Positions 26,435 to 35,249 of a stretch of 64,000 nt of DNA are shown here, one piece after another. The position numbers and the translations under genes are program-made. Source of the stretch: Woeseiaceae bacterium (lineage in GTDB: Bacteria > Pseudomonadota > Gammaproteobacteria > Steroidobacterales > Woeseiaceae); contig JAJFKT010000002.1 of the NCBI GenBank assembly GCA_021773075.1, positions 1 to 64,000 of the forward strand. Direction: 5' to 3'. Each line of letters starts with the position of its first letter. Position 1 is the first letter of the stretch. The notes beneath the pieces were generated by a model, which had not been told where the DNA came from, did no database searches, and saw only the letters and a list, made by a program, of their open reading frames with translations.

Positions 26435-28652
26435 TTCGCGAATCTCAGGACTTTACAAATTAAGTGTCTCCGAGCGCATCGTCGAGCTGCGGAAACACGG
26501 CTGGCTGTCGGTGTCTGCGGCGAGTGAGTTACGGGCGGGTCGCCATGTCATTTCTGCCGTCACAGCCGACAAGATGATCGAAAACGTGCTGGGTATTTTT
26601 GGTCTGCCTCTCGCGATCGCTCCGAATTTCGTTGTTAATGGTCGTGAGTGCATTGTGCCGCTCGTGGTTGAAGAGCCATCCATAGTGGCCGGCCTAAGCG
26701 GCGCGGCTGCACTAGCCAGAAGCACAGGTGGTTTTACCGCTACCCTGGACGAATCGCTTCTCGTCGGCCAAATTCATGTCACGGGCATTGCGAATACCGA
26801 TGCTGCAGTGGCATCGATTGAAGCTGCAAGAAATGATCTTCTGGCGGCCGCAAATGCAGTTCATCCGCGACTGATTCAACGTGGCGGCGGGGTTCGCGAC
26901 GTCGAGTGCCGAACGTTCGGCATTGCGGGCGGCTCGTCGGTCATCGCTGTGCACATCCTGGTTGATACCTGTGATGCGATGGGTGCCAATCTGGTCAATA
27001 CAATCTGTGAGTCGATCGCACCGGTCGTCGAAGAAATCTGCGGCGGCGACGTGGTGCTAAAAATACTTTCAAATCTCGTCGATAGATCCATTTGTTCGGC
27101 CAGCGTTCGTTATCCAGTCACGGCGCTGGCGACAGCCACGATGTCGGGCGAGGCAGTTCGGGATCGAATTGTGTGCGCGAACGACATCGCGCTCGTAGAT
27201 TCGTACCGGGCCACGACTCACAACAAAGGCGTGATGAACGGAATCGATGCACTCGCCATTGCCACCGGCAATGACTGGCGCGCAATCGAAGCGGCAGCCC
27301 ATGCTTTCGCAGCACGCAGTGGCAACTACGTGGCGCTAACGAATTGGTCGGTTGCTAGCAATGATGATCTTGTCGGTGAGATTTCACTGCCACTAAAACC
27401 GGGCATCGTTGGCGGGACATTGGGATCGAATCCCGCAGCGGCTCTTGGCCTGGCAATATCGGGTGTTGAGTCGGCGGCGCAGCTGGCTGAGCTCATGGCC
27501 GCCGTTGGTCTGGCGCAGAATTTCGCCGCACTCAGGGCATTGGCGACCAGCGGCATTCAAGCCGGACATATGCGTTTGCACGCCCGCAGTGTCGCAAGTG
27601 CGGCGGGGACGAGTGATCAAAATCTCGATGCCGTTATAGAAGAATTGATTGCGAGCGGCGATATCAAAGACTGGAAGGCCAAGGAGATTCTCGCTGGACG
27701 CGAGATCACTCCGTCAAGCGATGCTGTATCGGCGACCGCTGCTGGTAAGGTCATTCTTTTGGGCGAGCACGCCGTCGTCCACGGGCGTCATGCGCTGGCG
27801 GTTCCAGTTACTAACGCAGTCCGAGCAAGCGTCGCTCACGGCGACAAAAAAACAACAATTAGCATCGGAGAGTGGGGATATCGCACTACGGTAACCGCGA
27901 ATTGCGCGGACGGAATCGGTGCTGCAGTAAACCTTATTCTCGACAAGCTCGGAGCCCGAGACATCAATATCGCGATTGAGGTTTCATCCAAGCTGCCGAG
28001 AGGCATGGGTCTGGGGTCTTCAGCCGCCATTGCCGTTGCTGTTACACGCGCTGTTGCGCTTTATCTCGAACGGGATATTGATGATGAGCAAGTAAATGAG
28101 ATCGCATTCGCTTGTGAAAAACTCGCTCACGGAACACCGTCTGGTATCGACAATTCAATATCCTGCTTTGGCAAGCCGATGCTTTTTCAGAGTGCCGCCA
28201 CGCTTAGTGTCCAAGCCCTCCAACTTAAGGAGTCGCCGCCTCTCGTGATTGGCCTTAGTCATCAGGCAGGACCAACGCATGAGCAGGTTGCCGGTGTCCG
28301 CACAAGATACGAGCGAAACCCCGCAGGCTACGATCGTTTGTTTGATCAGATTGACGAACTTAGCAGGGCGGGAGCCGCGTTGCTGACCGCGGCACGTTAT
28401 GACGAGCTGGGACAAGCGATGAATATTTGTCATGGGCTCCTGAATGCCATTGAAGTATCGACCCCGGACCTCGAAAACATGGTTATGATCGCCAGAGACG
28501 GTGGGGCCGCTGGCGCGAAGCTGACAGGCGCTGGAGGAGGAGGCTCGATCGTAGCGCTGTGCCCGGGCAGCCAGGATAGCGTCGCTGCTGCGTTGAATAA
28601 CGCTGGCTATCAGACTCTGCCGCTGGCAAATGAGAAAAGGAAAGGTCATTGA
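26427..28652 (+). CDS. mvaA-mvaK1: HMG-CoA reductase (class II) fused to mevalonate kinase
   Basis: A 741-residue bifunctional protein making mevalonate and phosphorylating it. Residues 1-425 are a class II HMG-CoA reductase closely like Pseudomonas mevalonii. The catalytic set falls at the same numbering: Glu83 in VVEEPSIVA, Lys267 in THNKGVMNG, Asp283 in GNDWRA, His381 in GHMRLHAR. Residues about 434-741 are a complete mevalonate kinase with AAGKVILLGEHAVVHG, GLGSSAAIAVA, HGTPSGIDNS and KLTGAGGGGS. The junction at about 424-434 (nt 27,699-27,728) is a short linker with no internal start or frameshift visible. The stop overlaps idi. Confidence 0.93.
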   Translation: MNDSRISGLYKLSVSERIVELRKHGWLSVSAASELRAGRHVISAVTADKMIENVLGIFGLPLAIAPNFVVNGRECIVPLVVEEPSIVAGLSGAAALARSTGGFTATLDESLLVGQIHVTGIANTDAAVASIEAARNDLLAAANAVHPRLIQRGGGVRDVECRTFGIAGGSSVIAVHILVDTCDAMGANLVNTICESIAPVVEEICGGDVVLKILSNLVDRSICSASVRYPVTALATATMSGEAVRDRIVCANDIALVDSYRATTHNKGVMNGIDALAIATGNDWRAIEAAAHAFAARSGNYVALTNWSVASNDDLVGEISLPLKPGIVGGTLGSNPAAALGLAISGVESAAQLAELMAAVGLAQNFAALRALATSGIQAGHMRLHARSVASAAGTSDQNLDAVIEELIASGDIKDWKAKEILAGREITPSSDAVSATAAGKVILLGEHAVVHGRHALAVPVTNAVRASVAHGDKKTTISIGEWGYRTTVTANCADGIGAAVNLILDKLGARDINIAIEVSSKLPRGMGLGSSAAIAVAVTRAVALYLERDIDDEQVNEIAFACEKLAHGTPSGIDNSISCFGKPMLFQSAATLSVQALQLKESPPLVIGLSHQAGPTHEQVAGVRTRYERNPAGYDRLFDQIDELSRAGAALLTAARYDELGQAMNICHGLLNAIEVSTPDLENMVMIARDGGAAGAKLTGAGGGGSIVALCPGSQDSVAAALNNAGYQTLPLANEKRKGH

Positions 28653-29218
28653 GCGAGTTGCATCGAGTGGTGTCGTCTGAGAGCGAGGAGTTAATTCTCG
28701 TTGACGAGCAAGACAATGAGATCGGTTTTCGCACGAAGGCGGATTGTCACGACGGCGATGGAATTCTGCACCGGGCGTTTTCGCTGTTCTTATTTAACGA
28801 AAAGGGTGAATTATTGCTGCAACAACGGAGCGCGGCAAAGCGACTGTGGCCAGGATACTGGTCGAACAGTTGTTGCAGTCATCCAAGGCGCGGCGAAACA
28901 CTGGCGATCGCAACAATGCGGCGCCTGGATGATGAGCTGAATATCGCAGCAGACCTGGAGTTCGTTTATCACTTCAGTTATCAGGCCGAGTTCAGTGATG
29001 TCGGCTCGGAAAACGAATTCTGCCATGTGTTTTTGGGCAAGCTCGATGGTGACGTACAAGCAAATGACAGTGAGATCGAAAGCGTCAAGCTAATTAGCGT
29101 TGATGATCTCGATAGGGAGCTTCTGCAGTCGCCGCAAAGTTTCACGCCCTGGTTCAAGCAGGAATGGCGGACTTTGAGCGAAGAGTATGCGGTGCGTTTG
29201 GCGCGTTACGCGATGTAA
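28649..29218 (+). CDS. idi: Isopentenyl-diphosphate delta-isomerase, type 1
   Basis: Interconverts IPP and DMAPP, 189 residues, Nudix fold. The active-site cysteine is in WSNSCCSHPRRGE (Cys75/76). The Nudix helix follows at about 80-100, and the partner glutamate is likely in ENEFCHVFLG (about 131). The TTG start overlaps the stop of the fusion gene (TTGA), so it is translationally coupled. It ends 13 bp inside the convergent mvaS gene. Confidence 0.93.
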   Translation: MSELHRVVSSESEELILVDEQDNEIGFRTKADCHDGDGILHRAFSLFLFNEKGELLLQQRSAAKRLWPGYWSNSCCSHPRRGETLAIATMRRLDDELNIAADLEFVYHFSYQAEFSDVGSENEFCHVFLGKLDGDVQANDSEIESVKLISVDDLDRELLQSPQSFTPWFKQEWRTLSEEYAVRLARYAM

Positions 29219-30690
29219 CGGTAGTACTCGATACCCAAATCAGAAAAGTGTCGATCCGCACTCGCTCCGACACGATCAATGACGAACTCATTTCTGGCGA
29301 CGTAATCCAGACCGCTTACCTGACGTCCATCATGCAGCGCCTCGTATTGCTGGCGATCGAGATCCAATGTCAATTCCATAGCATCCGCGAAACGGATTTT
29401 CGCAGCGGCCTCGCGCCATGATTCAGCCATAAAGAAAGGGATGACTTCCGCGGCATCGCCGCTACCGTAGCCGAGCGTGAGTACTTCTTCACCTGCGGCC
29501 AGTGAGTCCTCATCGAGCGCTTGCTCGAATCCTGCGGCCATCCAGGCAGGAAGTGCCGCGGTATACAGGTTGCCCAAATCAAGTATGGTGTCGCTGCCGA
29601 GTCGCAGCTTGTCGAGAATCTCGTGACTGAAGCGACGCGATGCTCGAAATGCCCGCAACACACCCATTGTCATCGGATACACCTCGTATTGCAGGCGTTC
29701 CGGATCGGCAAGATTCGAAACCTCGGGTTTGCTGATCATTTCAGCCAGCAGCGCATCGATATCCACGCCGGCCTCGTAACAATAGGAAGCGAGCTCGGCT
29801 CTATCTTCCGCATTGCCCCGGCCGAGCGCGAATAAATAGGACACAGCCCAACCTGTTTCGGGCATTCGACGATAGGGTCTGTGCAGGAATATCGTTCGCA
29901 ATGATCGCAAGTATTCGATCGCGTCCAAGCCGCGTTTTTCATACATGTCGTTCAGGGCATGCAGAGTTTCGTCGATGTAACAGGTGGTTGAATACTTGCC
30001 ATTGAAAACCGGGAAGTCCTGAACCTGGTGCGACTCTGTTCGGTCCTGCCCGCAGAAGCGGGACATCGGCTTACGAAAATCCATGATGCGATAGTCTGAG
30101 GCGGAGCCCGAGCCAACAAGGTCAACGACAGCGAGTTTGGGATCTTCTTCGAGCAACATAGCAATCGCACCAGCGCCCTGTGTAGGTTCGCCGGAGCTGC
30201 CGCGGGCGTATTCTGCGATATCCGCACAAACGACAATTGCCTGACTGCCGGCACCATCGAGCGCCAGATGTCGAATGGCACCTTTCATTCCATAAACACC
30301 GCCCAGACAGGCGTGCTTGAATTCCGGTACTTCACAACTGCGAGAAATCGGCGATTTTCCGCGAGCAATCATCGCCTGGTCGACCATGCCTTTTACGATG
30401 ATCGCTCCGGCAGAGTTATCCGTGCTCGACTCAGTACCGAGGCCGAGAAATTTCACTCGACTCGGATCGACATCGTATTGGTCGATCAGTCGAATTACGG
30501 CATTGGCCGCCATCGTATAAACGCTGTGATCCGGGCCGCGCATGCGAAAACTGCGCCCAACAACCTCACGGATCTTCGGCCACTGATTATCTGTCCAGTT
30601 GCACCAATCTTCCAGCCACACACGGTATGGCGGCACGTACGCTGCAAGGCCGCTGATTCCGATCGATTTTTTATGCTTGGATTCATTCAT
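29206..30690 (-). CDS. mvaS: Hydroxymethylglutaryl-CoA synthase
   Basis: Condenses acetoacetyl-CoA with acetyl-CoA to HMG-CoA, the entry step of the mevalonate pathway. The 494-residue thiolase-fold protein has the nucleophile Cys128 in EFKHACLGGVYG and GTESSTDNSAGA near 85-96. It is about 100 residues longer than typical Gram-positive MvaS, mostly at the C-terminus. It is convergent with idi (13-bp overlap), so it is expressed separately from the rest. No acetoacetyl-CoA thiolase is in the window. Confidence 0.9.
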   Translation of the reverse strand: MNESKHKKSIGISGLAAYVPPYRVWLEDWCNWTDNQWPKIREVVGRSFRMRGPDHSVYTMAANAVIRLIDQYDVDPSRVKFLGLGTESSTDNSAGAIIVKGMVDQAMIARGKSPISRSCEVPEFKHACLGGVYGMKGAIRHLALDGAGSQAIVVCADIAEYARGSSGEPTQGAGAIAMLLEEDPKLAVVDLVGSGSASDYRIMDFRKPMSRFCGQDRTESHQVQDFPVFNGKYSTTCYIDETLHALNDMYEKRGLDAIEYLRSLRTIFLHRPYRRMPETGWAVSYLFALGRGNAEDRAELASYCYEAGVDIDALLAEMISKPEVSNLADPERLQYEVYPMTMGVLRAFRASRRFSHEILDKLRLGSDTILDLGNLYTAALPAWMAAGFEQALDEDSLAAGEEVLTLGYGSGDAAEVIPFFMAESWREAAAKIRFADAMELTLDLDRQQYEALHDGRQVSGLDYVARNEFVIDRVGASADRHFSDLGIEYYRYIA

Positions 30691-30747
30691 GTGTGGTGTC
30701 TGCTTAGCCCGGCGATTCTAGTGTCCCGGAGGCTTTCGCTCAACTGT

Positions 30748-31239
30748 TTATTCTATCGTTATTGTTATGACTTCGGATATCAATGGTGGATTATGCGGAG
30801 TATGCAAGTGATCTCCGAGTAGCATTTGTAAGGTATGCACCCCCGGCTCCAGCGTGATTTCGGTGCTGGTACTGCCATCTCCGAAGTGTATATGGCGCTC
30901 GTCTGCGGGAATAGGTAGTCCCAGATTGGGTAATCCAGTATCGATCAGGAGGTGGTGATGTCCCGAATTAGCTTGGTTATCGCCAGCTTTGACAACGGCC
31001 ATACCGTCAATACCGAATTCAATACTGACAGGATTCGCCAGGGTCGCGCCATCTTCAGGTGTTATGAAAAAGACGCTGGCGCCTTCAACTGATGTCGTGC
31101 GCGGCGTCGGAGCGGGCTGCGTAGTTTTTGCGACCTCGGCATTTGCATCCACGGCGGGTGCCACTTCATCGGCAGGTTTTTCGCCGCAAGCTGACAGAAC
31201 GGTGATCAAACAGGTCAATATCAATAATCGCATCGTCAT
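30748..31239 (-). CDS. DUF4399 lipoprotein
   Basis: Exported lipoprotein of 163 residues. The signal MTMRLLILTCLITVLSAC ends in the lipobox LSAC. The domain from about 65 to the end contains the DUF4399 pattern: FFITPEDGATLANPV, SGHHHLLIDTG, HFGDGSTSTEITLEPG and TLQMLLGDHLHTPH. The His-rich segments suggest metal binding, but no function is established. The start at 31239 is preferred to the ATG at 31245 because the AAAGGA Shine-Dalgarno sits at proper distance only from it. It lies upstream of mvaS in the same direction. Confidence 0.83.
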   Translation of the reverse strand: MTMRLLILTCLITVLSACGEKPADEVAPAVDANAEVAKTTQPAPTPRTTSVEGASVFFITPEDGATLANPVSIEFGIDGMAVVKAGDNQANSGHHHLLIDTGLPNLGLPIPADERHIHFGDGSTSTEITLEPGVHTLQMLLGDHLHTPHNPPLISEVITITIE

Positions 31240-31254
31240 TTTCATGTCCTTTGG

Positions 31255-32625
31255 TCAGGCCGATAGCAGGGCTACAAGGAGAACACCGATCATCGTGAAC
31301 GCGGCACCACTTATGTAGGCTATCAACAGTAACAAATACTTGAGTATCGTGATCAGGTGTCCCTGTCCGTAAACGTGTCGCATCGCTTTATACAGGTATA
31401 CCGGTATATAGAATCCCGCCACAATCAGAATCAGAGTCTTAATGTTATCAACGGCGCCATCCTCAGGACCCACGAGTCCCGCCAAGCGCGCAAACAAGAT
31501 CTGCACCGTCAACATCAGGAAGAAAAAGGCGTGGAAATGCACAAAGAACAACAGGTGTTCGACGAAAAAGCGCCGTGACAGCGGGTACAGCAGCTTCAAA
31601 ACCAGCGCCATCAGCGGTAACAGAACAATTAATGCGACAGGAATGTTATCAACAACGGCCTGGCCGAGATTCTCGACTCCACGAGCTTCATTGCGTTCAC
31701 AGATTTGCTTCACACGCTCGTCAGTAAATCGTTTCTTGAACCACTCGGGCAAATCTCCCTCATCCGAAATACTGGCGTTCTTGCAGTCGCCAAACATGCC
31801 GGTGCTGCCCTCATCGCTGCCGAAATTGATGTTGATGTCGTCGTCATCAAGGTCGTCAACAAGACCTTCTACCTCCCTCAGGACAGCTTCCTCGCGCTCA
31901 TTCTTCGCTGCCGCGGCGATCTTTGCCGCTTCCTCAAGCGCGGCAACTTCCTCGGCGGTGGGTGGCGGTTCGGGCTCAAAGAACAGGCTCAGGTCGTCTC
32001 TCGGATTGAAGAAGGCGATGACGAAAAAAATTACGCTCAGAACAAGGTAGGTGCGAAACGGCGGCATATAGCGCGCGCGCCGACCCTCCAGATAATCTCT
32101 GGTCAGACGGCCTGGTCTGATCATCAGCGGGCCCAGAGTCCGCCACAGTCGTGAGTCGAGTTCGAAGAGGTCGCCAAATGCCTCGCGTAGCAATTGCCAG
32201 ATACTAATCAGGCGGCCGCGTGATCGTTGGCCGCATCGTCCACAATACTGACCTCGGAGTCGGGTGCCACAATTGAGGCATTTAGGATTCTCGTCAAGCG
32301 GCAGATCATCGGTTTCGTCGCTACGTAAGGTGCGACTGTCTATCGTTAGCGAGTCGTGAAACTTCGTGGCAGCCTCGGCATCGATGGCAGAGAAATAACC
32401 ATCAAGTAGCTCGTCCAGAGCACTGTCGTCGCGCGCCTGAAATAGACAGCTTTGGGCACTGAAACCTTCGACTCCGCCACTGAACTCATAGAGGTGCACA
32501 TCATCGACACCATCCCGTCGCCGCGCAGCTTCGACTACTACCTCGAGCCAGACTTCAACTTCTGATCGAATCCCGTCAGCAAAGACGAAGTTCATTTCAT
32601 ACAGTGGGCCGACGTGACGGGTCAT
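31255..32625 (-). CDS. DUF4286-DUF3667 membrane protein
   Basis: Membrane protein of 456 residues with two recognisable parts. The first 95 residues resemble DUF4286 (LYEMNFVFADGI...EVWLE), a small ferredoxin-like fold. A double zinc-finger CLNCG...YCGRCGQ follows at about 116-135. The DUF3667 region comes next (ELDSRLWRTLGPLMIRPGRLTRDYLEG, RYMPPFRTYLVLS). About four to five membrane helices lie at 190-210 and 330-455, separated by an acidic stretch. The role is unknown. It sits 17 bases after fadE and 15 before the DUF4399 start, suggesting a transcription unit. Confidence 0.78.
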   Translation of the reverse strand: MTRHVGPLYEMNFVFADGIRSEVEVWLEVVVEAARRRDGVDDVHLYEFSGGVEGFSAQSCLFQARDDSALDELLDGYFSAIDAEAATKFHDSLTIDSRTLRSDETDDLPLDENPKCLNCGTRLRGQYCGRCGQRSRGRLISIWQLLREAFGDLFELDSRLWRTLGPLMIRPGRLTRDYLEGRRARYMPPFRTYLVLSVIFFVIAFFNPRDDLSLFFEPEPPPTAEEVAALEEAAKIAAAAKNEREEAVLREVEGLVDDLDDDDININFGSDEGSTGMFGDCKNASISDEGDLPEWFKKRFTDERVKQICERNEARGVENLGQAVVDNIPVALIVLLPLMALVLKLLYPLSRRFFVEHLLFFVHFHAFFFLMLTVQILFARLAGLVGPEDGAVDNIKTLILIVAGFYIPVYLYKAMRHVYGQGHLITILKYLLLLIAYISGAAFTMIGVLLVALLSA

Positions 32626-32642
32626 TGTCTAATGCAGTTTGT

Positions 32643-35183
32643 TCAGGTTTTCTTCTGACTCTTGGAGGATTTCTTTGCAGCCTTCTTTTTGACGACCTTT
32701 TTCTTTGTTGCGACCTTCTTCGTCGCGGACTGCAGGTTGTCAGGATTCCGAACCAGTTCTTCGGGCGCAAAATCATCGACAGCCAGAAGCGACATCACTT
32801 TTTCGTGATAGTTGCGCATGTTGCGTGCCTCGGCCTTGCTGATGATTTGTGCTTTTTCGGCTTCGTCGATCTGATCGCCGAGATAATCCGTTGACAAAAG
32901 TTTTTCCTTACGGGCCTGTCTCAGACGCTTCTCGATAGGCTCATATTGCTTCGATAGCTGCAGCGCCTCTTCAAGCAACCCAAGCGGATTTCCGTCGTCG
33001 AGCGTCGTATAGGCGAATTGACTCAGACGCTCACGGGACTCACCCGGCGTCGTTATTAACTCGACTACTTTTCTGGAAATTTCATCAGAAGGCGCTGAAT
33101 AGGTACGTCCGCGCGGAAATATAAAAATGCGAAGCAGCATTGCGACCCATCGATTGGGGAAGTTACGCAGAAATGAGTGCAGCGCCTCTTGAGCCTGGTA
33201 CATCAGCGTGCGAACTGACCATTCAACCAACGGTAAATCAGTTGCGCGCCGGCCTTGATTCTCGAAGTGTTTCAGCACGGTTGATGCCAGGTACATCGAG
33301 CTCAGAATGTCGCCCAGGCGAGCAGACAGCAGCTCGCGCTTCTTCAGCGCGCCACCCAGAGTTAGCATCGCAAAATCAGATGCGAGCGCAAATGCGGCAC
33401 TGTAGCGATTGATATTCTGGTAGTAACGACGGGTCGGTGTATTGAGCGGAACATGACTGAACTTCGCGTGTGTTAGCGCAAGGAACATTGATCTGGCCAT
33501 GTTACTGATCGCATAGCCAATATGGCCGAATAGCGCGTCATCAAACTCGATGAGTCCGCGATCCTGGTCATCATCGCCGGCGGCTTGTAGTTCTCTGAGC
33601 ACAAATGGATGGCAGCGAATCGCACCCTGACCGTAAATGATCAGACTGCGTGTGAGGATGTTGGCTCCCTCAACGGTTATCGCGATCGGCGTAGCCATGT
33701 AAGCGCGGCCGAGATAGTTATTGGGCCCCATCATGACGCCCTTGCCGCCGTGAACGTCCATCGCATCGTTTGCAACTTTGCGGGCGAGCTCGGTGCAGTG
33801 GTACTTCAGTATGGCTGACGGAACGGCGGGCTTTTCGCCCTGATCGATAGCGCCAGCCGTGACCGCGACAGCCGAATTCATAATATAGGTGTGACCCGCA
33901 ATTCGGGTCAGGGCTTCGCCGACTCCCTCGAAATTGGCGATGGAGGTGTTGAACTGTTTGCGAATACTCGCATATGCGCCGGTCGCGTAACTCGCTGCCT
34001 GGCCACCGCCGGATGACGTCGATGGCAGCGTAATTGCTCGCCCGACCGACAACAGTTCAACCAGCATTTTCCAGCCTTTGCCTGCCATCTCGGCACCGCC
34101 AATGATGAAATCGAGCGGAACGAAAACGTCCTTACCCGACGTCGGGCCATTCTGGAATGCAATTGTCAGCGGATAGTGTCGTCGCCCGACTTCAACACCA
34201 GGTGTGTCGGTCGGAATGAGTGCCGCGGTAATTCCGTATTCGTCCTTGTCGCCGATCAGATGTTCGGGATCGTACAATTTGAACGCGAGGCCAAGTACCG
34301 TCGCTACCGGCGCCAGCGTGATGTAACGCTTATTCCAGTTGAGGCGAATACCAGTGATTGTCTTGCCATTCCATTTGCCTTTGCAGACAACACCGTTGTC
34401 AATCAATGCTGCCGCGTCGGAGCCAGCTTGTGGAGAGGTCAGTGCGAAGCACGGAATCTCCTTGCCGGATGCGAGCCCCGGCAGGTAATGGTTCTTTTGA
34501 TCTTCGGTGCCATAGTGCAACAACAATTCAGCAGGACCCAGCGAGTTTGGTACGCCGACTGTCGACGAAGCTGTCGGGCTGCGACTTGCGAGCTTCGTAA
34601 TAACGACCACATTCGCGTACGCCGAAAACTCAAGGCCACCGTATTGCTTGGGAATAATCATCGCGAAGAAACGATGCTCGATGATGAACTCCCAGACGTC
34701 TTTCGGTAAGTCGGACAGTTCGTGACAAACCTGCCAGTCGTCGAGCATGCGGCAAAGTTCTTCGCAAGGACCGTCGAGAAACGCCTGTTCTTCTTCGGAC
34801 AGCTGCGGCACCGGGTAGGACATCAGACGTTCCCACTTCGGCATGCCTGAGAAAAGTTCGCCATCCCAACCAACGTTGCCAGCTTCCAGCGCCTCGCGCT
34901 CCGTGTCCGACATCGACGGCAACATCTTGCGATAAACGGCGAGCATCGGTTTTGTGATCTTTTCGCGACGGAACTCGATCAAATTAGGAACCACTATCAC
35001 GCCAAACGCAGCGATCAGGAACAGGTTCCAAAGCCAATGTCCGTTGCCCAGGAAAAGATAAGCGGCCACCGCGATGCCGGTCGCGATAGTCGACGTTCTA
35101 TAGTCGATACGCTGGTACGCGAGAAAAATTCCGCCGCCGAAGAACAACAGGAACCAAAGTAAACCTATGGTGAATCCAGACAA
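32643..35183 (-). CDS. fadE: FadE-type acyl-CoA dehydrogenase with lysine-rich tail
   Basis: First enzyme of beta-oxidation, 846 residues, membrane-attached through two N-terminal hydrophobic segments (about 5-60). The acyl-CoA dehydrogenase core runs from about 110 to 560, with FALTSPQAGSDAA, GKRY-type FAD loop NWNKRYITLAP, and DVHGGKGVMMGPNNYLGR. The FadE-specific C-terminal domain follows to about 815. The final 25 residues are a run of KKK/AAKK repeats like a histone H1 tail, which E. coli FadE (814 residues) lacks. The start is TTG with GAGGG upstream. Confidence 0.93.
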   Translation of the reverse strand: MSGFTIGLLWFLLFFGGGIFLAYQRIDYRTSTIATGIAVAAYLFLGNGHWLWNLFLIAAFGVIVVPNLIEFRREKITKPMLAVYRKMLPSMSDTEREALEAGNVGWDGELFSGMPKWERLMSYPVPQLSEEEQAFLDGPCEELCRMLDDWQVCHELSDLPKDVWEFIIEHRFFAMIIPKQYGGLEFSAYANVVVITKLASRSPTASSTVGVPNSLGPAELLLHYGTEDQKNHYLPGLASGKEIPCFALTSPQAGSDAAALIDNGVVCKGKWNGKTITGIRLNWNKRYITLAPVATVLGLAFKLYDPEHLIGDKDEYGITAALIPTDTPGVEVGRRHYPLTIAFQNGPTSGKDVFVPLDFIIGGAEMAGKGWKMLVELLSVGRAITLPSTSSGGGQAASYATGAYASIRKQFNTSIANFEGVGEALTRIAGHTYIMNSAVAVTAGAIDQGEKPAVPSAILKYHCTELARKVANDAMDVHGGKGVMMGPNNYLGRAYMATPIAITVEGANILTRSLIIYGQGAIRCHPFVLRELQAAGDDDQDRGLIEFDDALFGHIGYAISNMARSMFLALTHAKFSHVPLNTPTRRYYQNINRYSAAFALASDFAMLTLGGALKKRELLSARLGDILSSMYLASTVLKHFENQGRRATDLPLVEWSVRTLMYQAQEALHSFLRNFPNRWVAMLLRIFIFPRGRTYSAPSDEISRKVVELITTPGESRERLSQFAYTTLDDGNPLGLLEEALQLSKQYEPIEKRLRQARKEKLLSTDYLGDQIDEAEKAQIISKAEARNMRNYHEKVMSLLAVDDFAPEELVRNPDNLQSATKKVATKKKVVKKKAAKKSSKSQKKT

Positions 35184-35249
35184 GACTTAACCCTCTTCAG
35201 GTCGATTGGTTGCGCCGAATCGCAACGGATAAACACTTTATAGCAGTTC

